A stretch of DNA of 43,065 bases, taken from an uncultured Spirochaetales bacterium. Lineage in GTDB: Bacteria; Spirochaetota; Spirochaetia; Sphaerochaetales; Sphaerochaetaceae. Positions 1-7,771 of this stretch are shown here, in pieces. How positions within the stretch are numbered: the stretch's first letter is position 1; each line of letters begins with the position of its first letter. Location: positions 1 through 43,065 of the forward strand of contig CASDRY010000014.1 in NCBI GenBank assembly GCA_949283235.1. Direction: 5' to 3'. The translations under genes were made by a program, and so were the position numbers. Under the pieces are notes generated by a model. The model was not told where the DNA came from. It worked only from the letters and a program-made list of their open reading frames with translations, and did no database searches.

Positions 1-318
1 AGACAGCCCATCGATGTCCTTGAATGTAAGATAAATGACAGGATACCTATTCATCCAGTTTTCCACAGCTTCCTTGTCATTCATTACTGCAAGGCCCTGG
101 AAGATATCCTTGTTATCCTCTCTGATATCGAAGAAGGATTTGAGCATGGACTGGAAAGTAGTCTTCCCGAAACGGCGGGGACGAGTGAAGAGGATTGATT
201 TCGCACCATCTCTGATAAGAGTGCTTATAGAGGCTGTCTTATCGATATAGTAATATCCACCAGTCCTTATTTCCCTGAAATCCGTCTCTCCTATAGGAAG
301 CCTTATCTTTCTTTTCAT
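1..318 (-). CDS. AAA-ATPase-like protein, N-terminal part (cut by window edge)
   Basis: An open frame runs from an ATG at 318 to the window edge without a stop, giving 106 residues. The start follows a good GGAGGAGAG Shine-Dalgarno sequence. The protein begins MKRKIRLPIGETDFREIR, continues YYYIDKT, and carries RPRRFGKTTF, which is the P-loop of the AAA-ATPase-like family (Pfam PF09820) whose members usually also have a C-terminal PD-(D/E)XK nuclease-like domain (DUF1703). Only the ATPase N-terminus is visible. The family is common in host-associated anaerobes, often in many copies, and its role is not established. Family assignment is confident; function is unknown. Confidence 0.85.
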   Translation of the reverse strand, partial: MKRKIRLPIGETDFREIRTGGYYYIDKTASISTLIRDGAKSILFTRPRRFGKTTFQSMLKSFFDIREDNKDIFQGLAVMNDKEAVENWMNRYPVIYLTFKDIDGLS

Positions 319-393
319 ATCCTCTCCTCCTTGAAGTATATAATGCTTCCCTGGAAAGTACAAAGTACGACGAATATCTTGCATGTTTATTTC

Positions 394-412
394 TCTAGCT
401 TATTAAGCTAGA
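394..412. repeat. Inverted repeat, possible operator
   Basis: CTAGCTTA and TAAGCTAG flank one central T at 395-411, and a further T-A pair extends the arms to 9 bp. The one-base centre fits a dimeric regulator site better than an RNA hairpin. It lies between two divergent genes, so it could serve either; a role is inferred. Confidence 0.4.
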
Positions 413-602
413 AAAACAAGCAATGTACTTTATATGAGTATATTAAAAGCTTAATTTGTTTATGAAATCATTCAGATAATACAAAGAAAAGACATAATCA
501 CTTGGTGAGGTCTTTCGTTTTCAGAATACTCAGGAAATTTTCCAGAGATGGGTGAACAACACTTTTAAGAATGCTGCAACAAATACGCAACATATTGGTT
601 TT

Positions 603-613
603 TATGCTAGAAT
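603..613 (+). promoter_or_regulatory. Extended -10 promoter of the regulator/two-component operon
   Basis: TATGCTAGAAT contains the extended TG motif (605-606) and a -10 TAGAAT (608-613). No convincing -35 is seen, as is usual for extended -10 promoters. Transcription would start near 620, just before the GGAGG at 622-626 and the ATG at 632. Confidence 0.5.
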
Positions 614-631
614 AGAAGTCTGGAGGTTGTT

Positions 632-1594
632 ATGAAAGGAGAACGAATAGCACAGCTGGAACTGCTTCTCAGATCTCATCCTGAAGGAATAAGAAGAGCA
701 GAGATTGCCAGAAGAATGGGAGTCCATCGCTCAACTATCTCCAGATATGTAGACGACCTCTCAAAGCATATAGGGATATACGAGGAGAATAATCTAATAA
801 AACTCAGGACAGATGATTCCGATGATACCCCTATGGAACTATCTGTCTATGAAAGCCTGGCTTTCAACATGGGAGCTGAAGTTCTTGCCTCGACAGCGGA
901 ATTCGCGAATCCCCACCTTGCTTCAGGACTTAGGAAGCTTGCAATGAATATGCGCTCCTACGCACCCAAGATCAGTGAAAACGCGCTTTCGCTAGCTGAG
1001 CGCATAGACAAGACAATCCAGAACAACAGGAATGTTACAGGCCACTACAACGCTATTCTTGAAGTGCTTATCGATTGCTGGGTATCTGGACGCATTGCGA
1101 GGATATCAACATCGATACCAGATAAGGAAGAAATTGAGATAGCCCCATACTTCATCGGTTACAAGGATGAAGGCGAAGGCAGAAAGCCTATAACTGTTAC
1201 AGGGAGACTCAGACACACAAAGGACATCATCACCCTTGATATCGCAACTATAACCGAAGCGAAGATGCTGGATGAGACCTATACCATCCCTGATAACCTC
1301 AAGCCATTCTCCCATGCGGAGAAGGAAAAATACGATGCCATCGATATGATTCCTCTCAAGCTTAAGATAAAAGAAAAAAGCGCGCTCAATTCATTCTCCA
1401 CGATTGTCCATGACAAACCTGTTCTTGAGAAGTGCGCAGATGGAAGCTGGATCTGCACTATGAAAGCTGAGAATTCAATCGAATTGATGCTCAGGGTAAT
1501 ACAAAGTGGTACATCAGTAAGGGTTCTTGAGCCAGAGAATTTCAGGAAGAAGCTTATCTCCCTTCTTGAAAGCATACTCAGGATGTATCGCTGA
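632..1594 (+). CDS. WYL-like transcriptional regulator (HTH + degenerate WYL)
   Basis: A 320-residue predicted DNA-binding regulator. Residues 1-60 form a winged helix-turn-helix (AEIARRMGVHRSTISRYVDDL). The middle (about 145-235) resembles a WYL ligand-sensing domain, with APYFIGYKDEGEGRK where typical members have WYLVGYD, so the signature Trp-Tyr-Leu is altered. The C-terminus (WICTMKAENSIELMLRVIQSG..VRVLEPENFRKKL) matches the WYL C-terminal extension. GGAGG at 622-626 sets the start. Its stop overlaps the next start as TGATG, so it is translationally coupled to a response regulator and sensor kinase. Such regulators often sense small ligands or nucleic acid; the ligand here is unknown. 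Confidence 0.8.
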   Translation: MKGERIAQLELLLRSHPEGIRRAEIARRMGVHRSTISRYVDDLSKHIGIYEENNLIKLRTDDSDDTPMELSVYESLAFNMGAEVLASTAEFANPHLASGLRKLAMNMRSYAPKISENALSLAERIDKTIQNNRNVTGHYNAILEVLIDCWVSGRIARISTSIPDKEEIEIAPYFIGYKDEGEGRKPITVTGRLRHTKDIITLDIATITEAKMLDETYTIPDNLKPFSHAEKEKYDAIDMIPLKLKIKEKSALNSFSTIVHDKPVLEKCADGSWICTMKAENSIELMLRVIQSGTSVRVLEPENFRKKLISLLESILRMYR

Positions 1595-3171
1595 TGTACA
1601 CGATTCTGCTTGTAGATGATGAGGATGAAGTCAGAAGATCCATAAAGGAGCTTACCCCATGGAATGAGTTCGGATTCGAAATCATAGGGGAAGCTTCCAA
1701 TGGAATGGAAGCTCTCGACTTTGTCGAGGAGACTCTTCCGGATGTAATCATCACAGATATCAGGATGCCTTATCTTGATGGAATAGGCTTCATAGAAGCT
1801 GTAAGGAATACAATCTCCTCCTCTGTCGATGTGATAATCCTCTCAGGCTACGACGAGTTTACATTCGCGCAGACTGCGATGAGGCTGAATGTAGCTGAAT
1901 ATGTGCTGAAACCTGTAAGCGTCGAATCGATGTGTGAAGTGCTGAAGCGTACAAAAGAAAGACTCGATAGCGATAGAGCGAAGGTATCTGACAGCAAGAA
2001 GCTTGAGGAGTTCTACAAGGATGCGATTGAAGTCTACAAAGAGAAATTCCTTGTTTCCCTCATCTCTCCGACAAGAAGGCAGGATGCGGCGCTCATTGAG
2101 GAAAGAGCAAAGGAGTATGGGGTTCCTCTTTCAGGAAAGCTTTTCGCAGTCGCTATAATAGATCTACCTACGGAAATGCTTCCATCTGTTGCTGTCACTG
2201 AAATAATCGAGGAAGCAACGGAGGAAGATGAAGGGATTATTCCTTTCCAGTATGAGAATCAGATTGTCCTCATCTTCTCTTCTCCAATGCAGAAGGAATT
2301 CTCATCGCATTTCTCAAGACAGATAAACAGAGCCCTGACAATGCTTCAGTCCAGGATAATCCACTACTTCTCAAAAGCCTATAACATGGGTATTGGGGAG
2401 ATAGTGACAGAAACAACGGGTCTTCCAGAATCCTACAGGAGCGCTCTTGAGGCTTTGAACTACGCCCAGATCTATCCTGAGCAGCACATCATAAGCATCA
2501 GCGATGTAGAGAGCATAGAAAGCGATCATAGTGAGCTATTAGGAGATAGGAAAGCGGAACTTGTGCTTGCAATAAAATTCGGTAATCAGGAAGACACGAA
2601 GAAAGCTGTACATGAATTCTTCAAGGGGCTTACCGAGACCCCGAATATACAAAACAGTGTTATAAACGTGCTTTCTGTTATCTCCGAAATTTGCTCATCC
2701 TATGGAAAGAATGTCGCAACTCTTTTAGATGATGAGGATTTATTCCTCTCCTTATCACATGCAAATAGTCTTTCACGCTCAGAGGCTCTCATGACAAAAC
2801 TCGCGCTGAGGACTAATGAGAGTGCGACAGGTGCAAGAGAAAGCTCCCATATACAATTTGTTGAGAACGCGAAGAGAATCATAAAGGAGAAATACAGCAA
2901 TCCTCTATTCGGGCTGGATCAGCTCAGCGAGGAGATATCTGTATCCCCTGCATACTTCTCAACGACATTCAAAAAGGAAACAGGACTTTCCTTCGTGCAG
3001 TATCTGACGAATGTCAGGCTTGAAAAGGCAAAGGAACTGCTGAAGAATACAGATGCGAAGACATATGAAATAGCGGAGAAGACAGGTTTCTCAGAACCTA
3101 ATTACTTCTCTTTCATATTCCGTAAGAACATAGGGATGTCCCCATCCCAGTACAGGGCTACGCATAGATGA
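1594..3171 (+). CDS. AraC-type response regulator (YesN-like)
   Basis: A 525-residue cytoplasmic response regulator. The receiver domain occupies residues 1-120, with acidic pocket D8/D9, phospho-acceptor D55 (IITDIRMP) and conserved K106 (LKP). A long middle region of about 290 residues has no motif I recognise. The last 100 residues are an AraC-type double helix-turn-helix (LDQLSEEISVSPAYFSTTFK; YEIAEKTGFSEPNYFSFIFRK). This is the layout of Bacillus YesN-type regulators of sugar uptake. It overlaps the upstream gene (TGATG) and the downstream kinase gene (ATGA), so the three form one operon. Targets cannot be read from sequence; the convergent mgl sugar transporter is the obvious candidate. 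Confidence 0.9.
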   Translation: MYTILLVDDEDEVRRSIKELTPWNEFGFEIIGEASNGMEALDFVEETLPDVIITDIRMPYLDGIGFIEAVRNTISSSVDVIILSGYDEFTFAQTAMRLNVAEYVLKPVSVESMCEVLKRTKERLDSDRAKVSDSKKLEEFYKDAIEVYKEKFLVSLISPTRRQDAALIEERAKEYGVPLSGKLFAVAIIDLPTEMLPSVAVTEIIEEATEEDEGIIPFQYENQIVLIFSSPMQKEFSSHFSRQINRALTMLQSRIIHYFSKAYNMGIGEIVTETTGLPESYRSALEALNYAQIYPEQHIISISDVESIESDHSELLGDRKAELVLAIKFGNQEDTKKAVHEFFKGLTETPNIQNSVINVLSVISEICSSYGKNVATLLDDEDLFLSLSHANSLSRSEALMTKLALRTNESATGARESSHIQFVENAKRIIKEKYSNPLFGLDQLSEEISVSPAYFSTTFKKETGLSFVQYLTNVRLEKAKELLKNTDAKTYEIAEKTGFSEPNYFSFIFRKNIGMSPSQYRATHR

Positions 3172-4928
3172 GAAGAAAGGCTGTATCGATACGAACGCTT
3201 ATGTCTGTTTCGATGGCTATAATGATATCGCTCTTTGTTCTTATCACAGGAACCCTTCTGAATATATTTGCTTCAAACGCAATCGAAGACAACACGATGG
3301 ATTCAGCTTCAGAGATTGTCACACAGGTGAACAACAACCTTAGCACCTACATCAATGATATCATCGATGTTTCCGACTACATCAGGGAGCTATCAAGGAC
3401 AACATCCAATCTCGATAGGGCTGCTATACAGACGCGCCTTGAAGCGCTTATAAGCTCCAGAGATGATCTTGTCAGCATCTCTGTCTTCGATCTTGATGGA
3501 AAGCCTATAATCTCAACAGAACCAAGAATTGAGACAACACCTGAGGAGATTTCAGAGGAGCAATGGTTCAGGAGAGCGGCAGATGGAGAGGGAGACTTCT
3601 TCTTCACAGGTCCTCACAGGAACAGTATCGGGCAGGGGGATTTCGTTATCTCCTACTCCACTATCATCAGCTATGGTGATATCAACAGGAAGGCTTCTTC
3701 CGCTGTGCTTCTCATAGACCTCAACTTCAATGCTGTAGAGGAGCTTTCAGAGAGCGCACATCTTTCCCAGACTGGCTATATCTACATAATCTCCAACGAT
3801 GGAGATATCGTATACCATCCAATGGAAAGGCAGATAGATGAAGGCGTGCTTGATGAAGATCTGAGAAGTGTAAGCGAGCATGTATTTGGCTCTTACATCT
3901 CAGAATTCGAAGGAAGGGAAAGGCTTACGATAATCCAGACTGTAGAACAGACAAGATGGAGGATTGTCGGAATAGCTTTCATGGATGAGCTTCTGGAACC
4001 TCTAAAGCCTTTCAGAATAACACTCATATCCTTAATGATTATCTTCATCCTCATCGCGATTCTGCTTTCACGGACAATCGCGATGCATATAACAAAGCCG
4101 CTTAGAGCGCTTGAACTAAGCATGAGGGATGTCCAGAAAGGAAACTTCAATGTAAAAGCTCCTGAAGGTGAATCCAAGGAAGTCGAATCTCTTTCGCATT
4201 CATTCCAGGTAATGGTCAAACGCATTGAAGACTTGATGATAGAAGTAAGAAAGACTGAAGAGGTTAAGAGGCAAAGGGAACTTGATGCACTTCAGGCTAA
4301 GATCAATCCGCACTTCCTGTATAACACCCTCGATAGCGTTGTGTGGATGGCAGAGACAGGAAACAACCAAGGTGTTGTTAAGATGGTTACAGCACTTGCA
4401 AGCCTCTTTAGGATATCAATAGCGAAAGGACATGACACAATAACGCTGAAAGAGGAACTTGCCCACGTAGAAAGCTATCTCAATATCCAGTCGATGAGAT
4501 ACAAGGATAAATTCAGATTTGAGATAATCCTTCCTCAGGAACTGGAGAATGCCCCCACAATCAAGCTCATAGTCCAGCCTATCGTGGAGAATTCCATCTA
4601 TCATGGAATAAAGTATCTTCAGGAAGAGGGCCTTATAAGAATCGAAGCAAAGGATACAGGGGATGGGAAGATCAAGATAATAGTCAGTGATAATGGCGTT
4701 GGAATGGCTCCAGATGTGCTATCAACCCTTTTGGATAAGGAAAGCGAACGCAATCATAGCAAAGAAGGAAACGGAATAGGACTTATTAATATCGATGAGA
4801 GGATAAAGCTCTCATACGGAGATGAGTATGGACTCAGTATCGAATCAGAGCTAGATGAAGGAACGACTGTTACTATCACAATTCCGCATCTTGAACCAAT
4901 TGAACCGATTATCGTGAAGCATTCCTGA
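3168..4928 (+). CDS. Membrane sensor histidine kinase (YesM-like, Cache-HAMP)
   Basis: A 586-residue inner-membrane kinase, the evident partner of the upstream YesN-like regulator (4-nt ATGA overlap). Order: transmembrane helix about 10-35; extracytoplasmic sensor about 36-282 resembling a double Cache domain (DLDGKPIISTEPRIE, QTGYIYIISNDGDIVYHP); second transmembrane helix about 283-305; HAMP to about 358; His_kinase domain (PF06580) with the probable phospho-acceptor H382 in INPHFLYNTLDS; and an ATPase domain with N box (QPIVENSIYHGI), DNGVGM and GNGIGLINIDERI. YesM-type kinases usually sense carbohydrates or small organic molecules outside the cell. The ligand is unknown. Confidence 0.9.
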   Translation: MRRKAVSIRTLMSVSMAIMISLFVLITGTLLNIFASNAIEDNTMDSASEIVTQVNNNLSTYINDIIDVSDYIRELSRTTSNLDRAAIQTRLEALISSRDDLVSISVFDLDGKPIISTEPRIETTPEEISEEQWFRRAADGEGDFFFTGPHRNSIGQGDFVISYSTIISYGDINRKASSAVLLIDLNFNAVEELSESAHLSQTGYIYIISNDGDIVYHPMERQIDEGVLDEDLRSVSEHVFGSYISEFEGRERLTIIQTVEQTRWRIVGIAFMDELLEPLKPFRITLISLMIIFILIAILLSRTIAMHITKPLRALELSMRDVQKGNFNVKAPEGESKEVESLSHSFQVMVKRIEDLMIEVRKTEEVKRQRELDALQAKINPHFLYNTLDSVVWMAETGNNQGVVKMVTALASLFRISIAKGHDTITLKEELAHVESYLNIQSMRYKDKFRFEIILPQELENAPTIKLIVQPIVENSIYHGIKYLQEEGLIRIEAKDTGDGKIKIIVSDNGVGMAPDVLSTLLDKESERNHSKEGNGIGLINIDERIKLSYGDEYGLSIESELDEGTTVTITIPHLEPIEPIIVKHS

Positions 4929-5004
4929 AAATCTGACCAAAATGACGACTTAGGGAGTATATATTATTGATTGCTTATAGAAGCACTCGCGTGGTACTCC
5001 TTTG

Positions 5005-5026
5005 CTGGCAGTCAGATGGCTGCCAG
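5005..5026. terminator. Hairpin between convergent operons
   Basis: CTGGCAG (5005-5011) and CTGCCAG (5020-5026) form a 7-bp stem with an 8-base loop between the kinase gene and the convergent binding-protein gene. The following T-rich stretch (TTCTTACTTT) is weak, so it may terminate plus-strand transcripts poorly; it could act in both directions. Confidence 0.5.
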
Positions 5027-5029
5027 TTC

Positions 5030-6025
5030 TTACTTTCCAGATAGAAGCAATCCAGGAAGTGGTTTATATGGTATCCAGACATAATGACCATCGGAGAGAG
5101 GATAGCCTATCGACTCTGAGGAAGGAACCCTGCCTTCTGAGAGCTCTTTGGCAATATTATATGCAGCCCTCCCCTGGTTCTCCGCATCATTGAAGACAGT
5201 ACCGAGAAGAAGGCCATTATCCAGAGCGGCCTTTCCTGAAGGGGTTCCATCTATTCCTATAACAGGCATAAAGCGAGAGGTCCTGAAATACCCATCATCC
5301 TGCAATGCCTCGATAGCTCCAAGCGCCATATCATCATTGTTTGCAAATACAGCTTCGATAGCATCTCCAGAGCGATCAAGGAAAGAAGACATTACATCGT
5401 AGCCGCCCCGTCTCATCCACATCCCGGTATCTTCATGGAGCTTCTCAAGCTGAATTCCTTTTGAAAGAAGAGTCTCTATGAAATACTCTGTACGGAGCTC
5501 TGTATCCTGATGCCCTGTCTCACCTTTTATGACTACAAACTGCATGACACCATCGCCGTTTTTATCAGCCTCCGGGTACGATAGCCAATAATCAGCCATC
5601 AGCTCGCCTGCCATTATGCCAGAATCTTCAGCCTTAGCTCCGACGTAGTAGACCTTGTCCCATTTTGCCATATCATCTTTGACAGGTTCTCTGTTTATGA
5701 AAACAAGAGGGACATTATTCTGCCTGCACTTCTCGATAAGGACTCCGGAAGCGGTACGATCTACAGAATTCACGATAATAGCCGAGTACCCTTCTTCAAT
5801 GAATCTCTCTATTTGCTCATTCTGTGTCTGCTGCTTTCCTCCAGCATCTACGATGGTTACCGGGATATCATTTTCGCTGCATGAAGAGATGGCATTGCGT
5901 ACCTCTGTGATGAATGAATCCGAGAAATCATAGACAGAGACACCTATTCTCTTCTCATCTGCAGAACCGCATGAAGTTATAAGAATGAGTATTGCGATAA
6001 AGATTGTAAAACAGAGTCTTCTCAT
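5030..6025 (-). CDS. Second galactose/glucose-binding lipoprotein (canonical MglB topology)
   Basis: A 331-residue periplasmic solute-binding lipoprotein of the MglB/RbsB family (Peripla_BP_4). Signal peptide with lipobox ITSC, lipidated at C19. The fold order is canonical: first strand KRIGVSVYDFSDSFITEVRNAI, then VTIVDAGGKQQTQNEQIERFI, IIVNSVDRTASG, VPLVFINREP, YVGAKAEDSGIMAGELM, and hinge/second-lobe motifs VFANNDDMALGA and VIGIDGTPSG. It is the last gene of the mgl operon, 49 nt after mglC, with a strong terminator-like hairpin (6030-6065) ending 4 nt before its ATG and no recognisable Shine-Dalgarno sequence. It may be expressed at a lower level than the permuted MglB. Whether it feeds the transporter or acts as a chemotaxis/sensor receptor cannot be seen. 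Confidence 0.88.
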   Translation of the reverse strand: MRRLCFTIFIAILILITSCGSADEKRIGVSVYDFSDSFITEVRNAISSCSENDIPVTIVDAGGKQQTQNEQIERFIEEGYSAIIVNSVDRTASGVLIEKCRQNNVPLVFINREPVKDDMAKWDKVYYVGAKAEDSGIMAGELMADYWLSYPEADKNGDGVMQFVVIKGETGHQDTELRTEYFIETLLSKGIQLEKLHEDTGMWMRRGGYDVMSSFLDRSGDAIEAVFANNDDMALGAIEALQDDGYFRTSRFMPVIGIDGTPSGKAALDNGLLLGTVFNDAENQGRAAYNIAKELSEGRVPSSESIGYPLSDGHYVWIPYKPLPGLLLSGK

Positions 6026-6029
6026 AGCG

Positions 6030-6065
6030 AAAAAGCGAAGCTGAGCCTAAGCCCAGCTTCCGCTT
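6030..6065 (-). terminator. Terminator-like hairpin (attenuator) between mglC and the second binding protein
   Basis: On the minus strand AAGCG pairs with CGCTT (outer 5 bp), then one bulged G, then AAGCTGGGC with GCTCAGCTT (9 bp, one G-U) around a TTAG loop. Five T (6034-6030) follow at once. This is a textbook intrinsic terminator, 10 nt after the mglC stop and ending 4 nt before the ATG of the next gene. It probably ends most mgl transcripts and lets a fraction continue. Confidence 0.75.
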
Positions 6066-6074
6066 GGAAAGATA

Positions 6075-7760
6075 TTATTTCTTCTTGAGATACTTGATGC
6101 TATCGAGGGAGACAGCAGCAAGGATAATGAATCCTTTGAAAACAAACTGAAGGTTTGTGTCTATACCAAGGAATGTGAGGCAGTATGTAAGGGAGGTGAA
6201 TATGACTACACCAATAGCCGCACCACCTATCTTTCCAATACCACCATTGAATGATATTCCACCGACAACACATGCAGCGATTGCATCCATCTCATAGCCC
6301 TGGCCAGTACCCGCAGAAGCATTAGCTCTGAAAGCTTCAAGGAAGGATCCGCAGCCATAGAACACACCAGCCATGATGAATACACCTACTGTTACCCAGA
6401 ATACTGAGATACCAGATACAGCAGCTGCTTCTGCATTGCCTCCGACAGCATACATATTCTTTCCGAATGTCGTCTTATTCCAGATAAGCCATGCAACGAT
6501 GATTGCGATTACAGCAGGGATAATCAATTTCGGGAATGTAATAAGCTGTCCATTCAATACACCAAGTGTCCATCTTCCTCCGATAAGGCTTCTGATTCCG
6601 CTATCGATAGATCCTACAGGAGTTCCTGATGTTCCATAGAAAAGCATACCATAGATGATAAGCTGGTTAGCCATTGTTGAGATGAAGGGGTGCATCTTGA
6701 AGCGCGCTGTAAAGAAACCTGCAACAGCACTGAAGAATACACAGAGAACGATAGCAAGACAAAGCGCCATCAACACTCTCACACCCATCGGAATAGCTGA
6801 GAAGTCCCATGTTGGAAGACCAAATAGCGATACGATGTTCATTCCCGGATGCAGGATAAGTCCTGTAGTAACAGAACCCAGAGCAACCATTCTTCCTATC
6901 GAAAGGTCAGTACCAGCAAGAAGAATAAGGCCAGCAACACCGAGTGCGTAGAACATTCTTGTCGAAGCCTGCTCAAGAATTGTCAGGATATTAGGAAGCG
7001 ACAGAAGATTTCCAGAACCCATCAATGGAGCTGCAATGATACAGACGATGAAGAATATGATGATAGCTATATAAAGACCATTTGCGAGGAAGAATGATGA
7101 TGGGGTGAAATTCCTCACGAAGTTCTTCCACTTCATCTTCATATCTTCACCGAAAGCTGACTTTCCATTCCTCAGCTCCCTGTTCTTCTGGATATGATCA
7201 ACAAACGCCTGATGCTTTATAGCTTTGGCTTTATCAAGCTGATCCTTATATCTGGCTTTAGCATCATAGAGAGCGCTTTTAAGTTCATAGTGGCAGATCT
7301 CAAGCTCGCTCTTAAGCATCTGAGGATCTCCAGAGGAAAGACGTGAGCGTATATCACTTTCCCTTGCGGCCGAATTCTGCTTGATTTCTGCAACTTCCTT
7401 TGCATAATAAGCCTTCGCACCTTCCATCCTCTTGTTCTGCTTCTCATTAACAGCCTTCTCGATATCTTTCGATACCATGTTCACATACTTGACGGCTTCT
7501 TTTGAGAGCGAGGCAACCTCGGCCTTGTTTTTTGATTCTACTTCCTTCGCTCTAGCAATTTCTGCAGTAAGAGACTGTATCTTCCTCTGTCTTTCAGCCT
7601 CATCGATAAGCTTGTTCTTCTTTACCGAAGCAAGCTCGATTCTGCAGTTATTTATCTTTGTTGTTCCATTTTCCCTGAGAGCTCTTAGCTTTTCAGAGTA
7701 TTCCTGGATTCTCTTATTCTCCTCTAGGGTGATGATTCCCTTTTCCTGGTTATCCGCCAT
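6075..7760 (-). CDS. mglC: Galactose/glucose ABC transporter permease MglC with long coiled-coil N-terminus
   Basis: A 561-residue inner-membrane permease of the BPD_transp_2 family (ribose/galactose type). Residues about 225-561 are the usual permease of roughly 330 residues, with several hydrophobic helices and family motifs AGTDLSIGRMVALGSV and AACVVGGISFNGGIGKIGGAAIG. The first about 215 residues are extra: highly charged, helical and coiled-coil-like (for example AEIARAKEVESKNKAEVASLSKEA), with no signal peptide, so presumably cytoplasmic. E. coli MglC (336 residues) lacks this. The gene lies 11 nt after mglA in the same operon. The extension could contact the ATPase or anchor the complex; this is inference. 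Confidence 0.92.
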   Translation of the reverse strand: MADNQEKGIITLEENKRIQEYSEKLRALRENGTTKINNCRIELASVKKNKLIDEAERQRKIQSLTAEIARAKEVESKNKAEVASLSKEAVKYVNMVSKDIEKAVNEKQNKRMEGAKAYYAKEVAEIKQNSAARESDIRSRLSSGDPQMLKSELEICHYELKSALYDAKARYKDQLDKAKAIKHQAFVDHIQKNRELRNGKSAFGEDMKMKWKNFVRNFTPSSFFLANGLYIAIIIFFIVCIIAAPLMGSGNLLSLPNILTILEQASTRMFYALGVAGLILLAGTDLSIGRMVALGSVTTGLILHPGMNIVSLFGLPTWDFSAIPMGVRVLMALCLAIVLCVFFSAVAGFFTARFKMHPFISTMANQLIIYGMLFYGTSGTPVGSIDSGIRSLIGGRWTLGVLNGQLITFPKLIIPAVIAIIVAWLIWNKTTFGKNMYAVGGNAEAAAVSGISVFWVTVGVFIMAGVFYGCGSFLEAFRANASAGTGQGYEMDAIAACVVGGISFNGGIGKIGGAAIGVVIFTSLTYCLTFLGIDTNLQFVFKGFIILAAVSLDSIKYLKKK

Positions 7761-7771
7761 ATTCCCGCTCC

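Larger units (their letters stand above)
319..631. other. Intergenic region between divergent genes
   Basis: This 313-base stretch separates the divergent ATPase and regulator genes. It holds a perfect inverted repeat (395-411) and an extended -10 promoter for the plus-strand gene (603-613). No further gene is apparent. The sequence is A+T-rich and has small repeats of AAAGTAC around 355-370. Confidence 0.6.
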
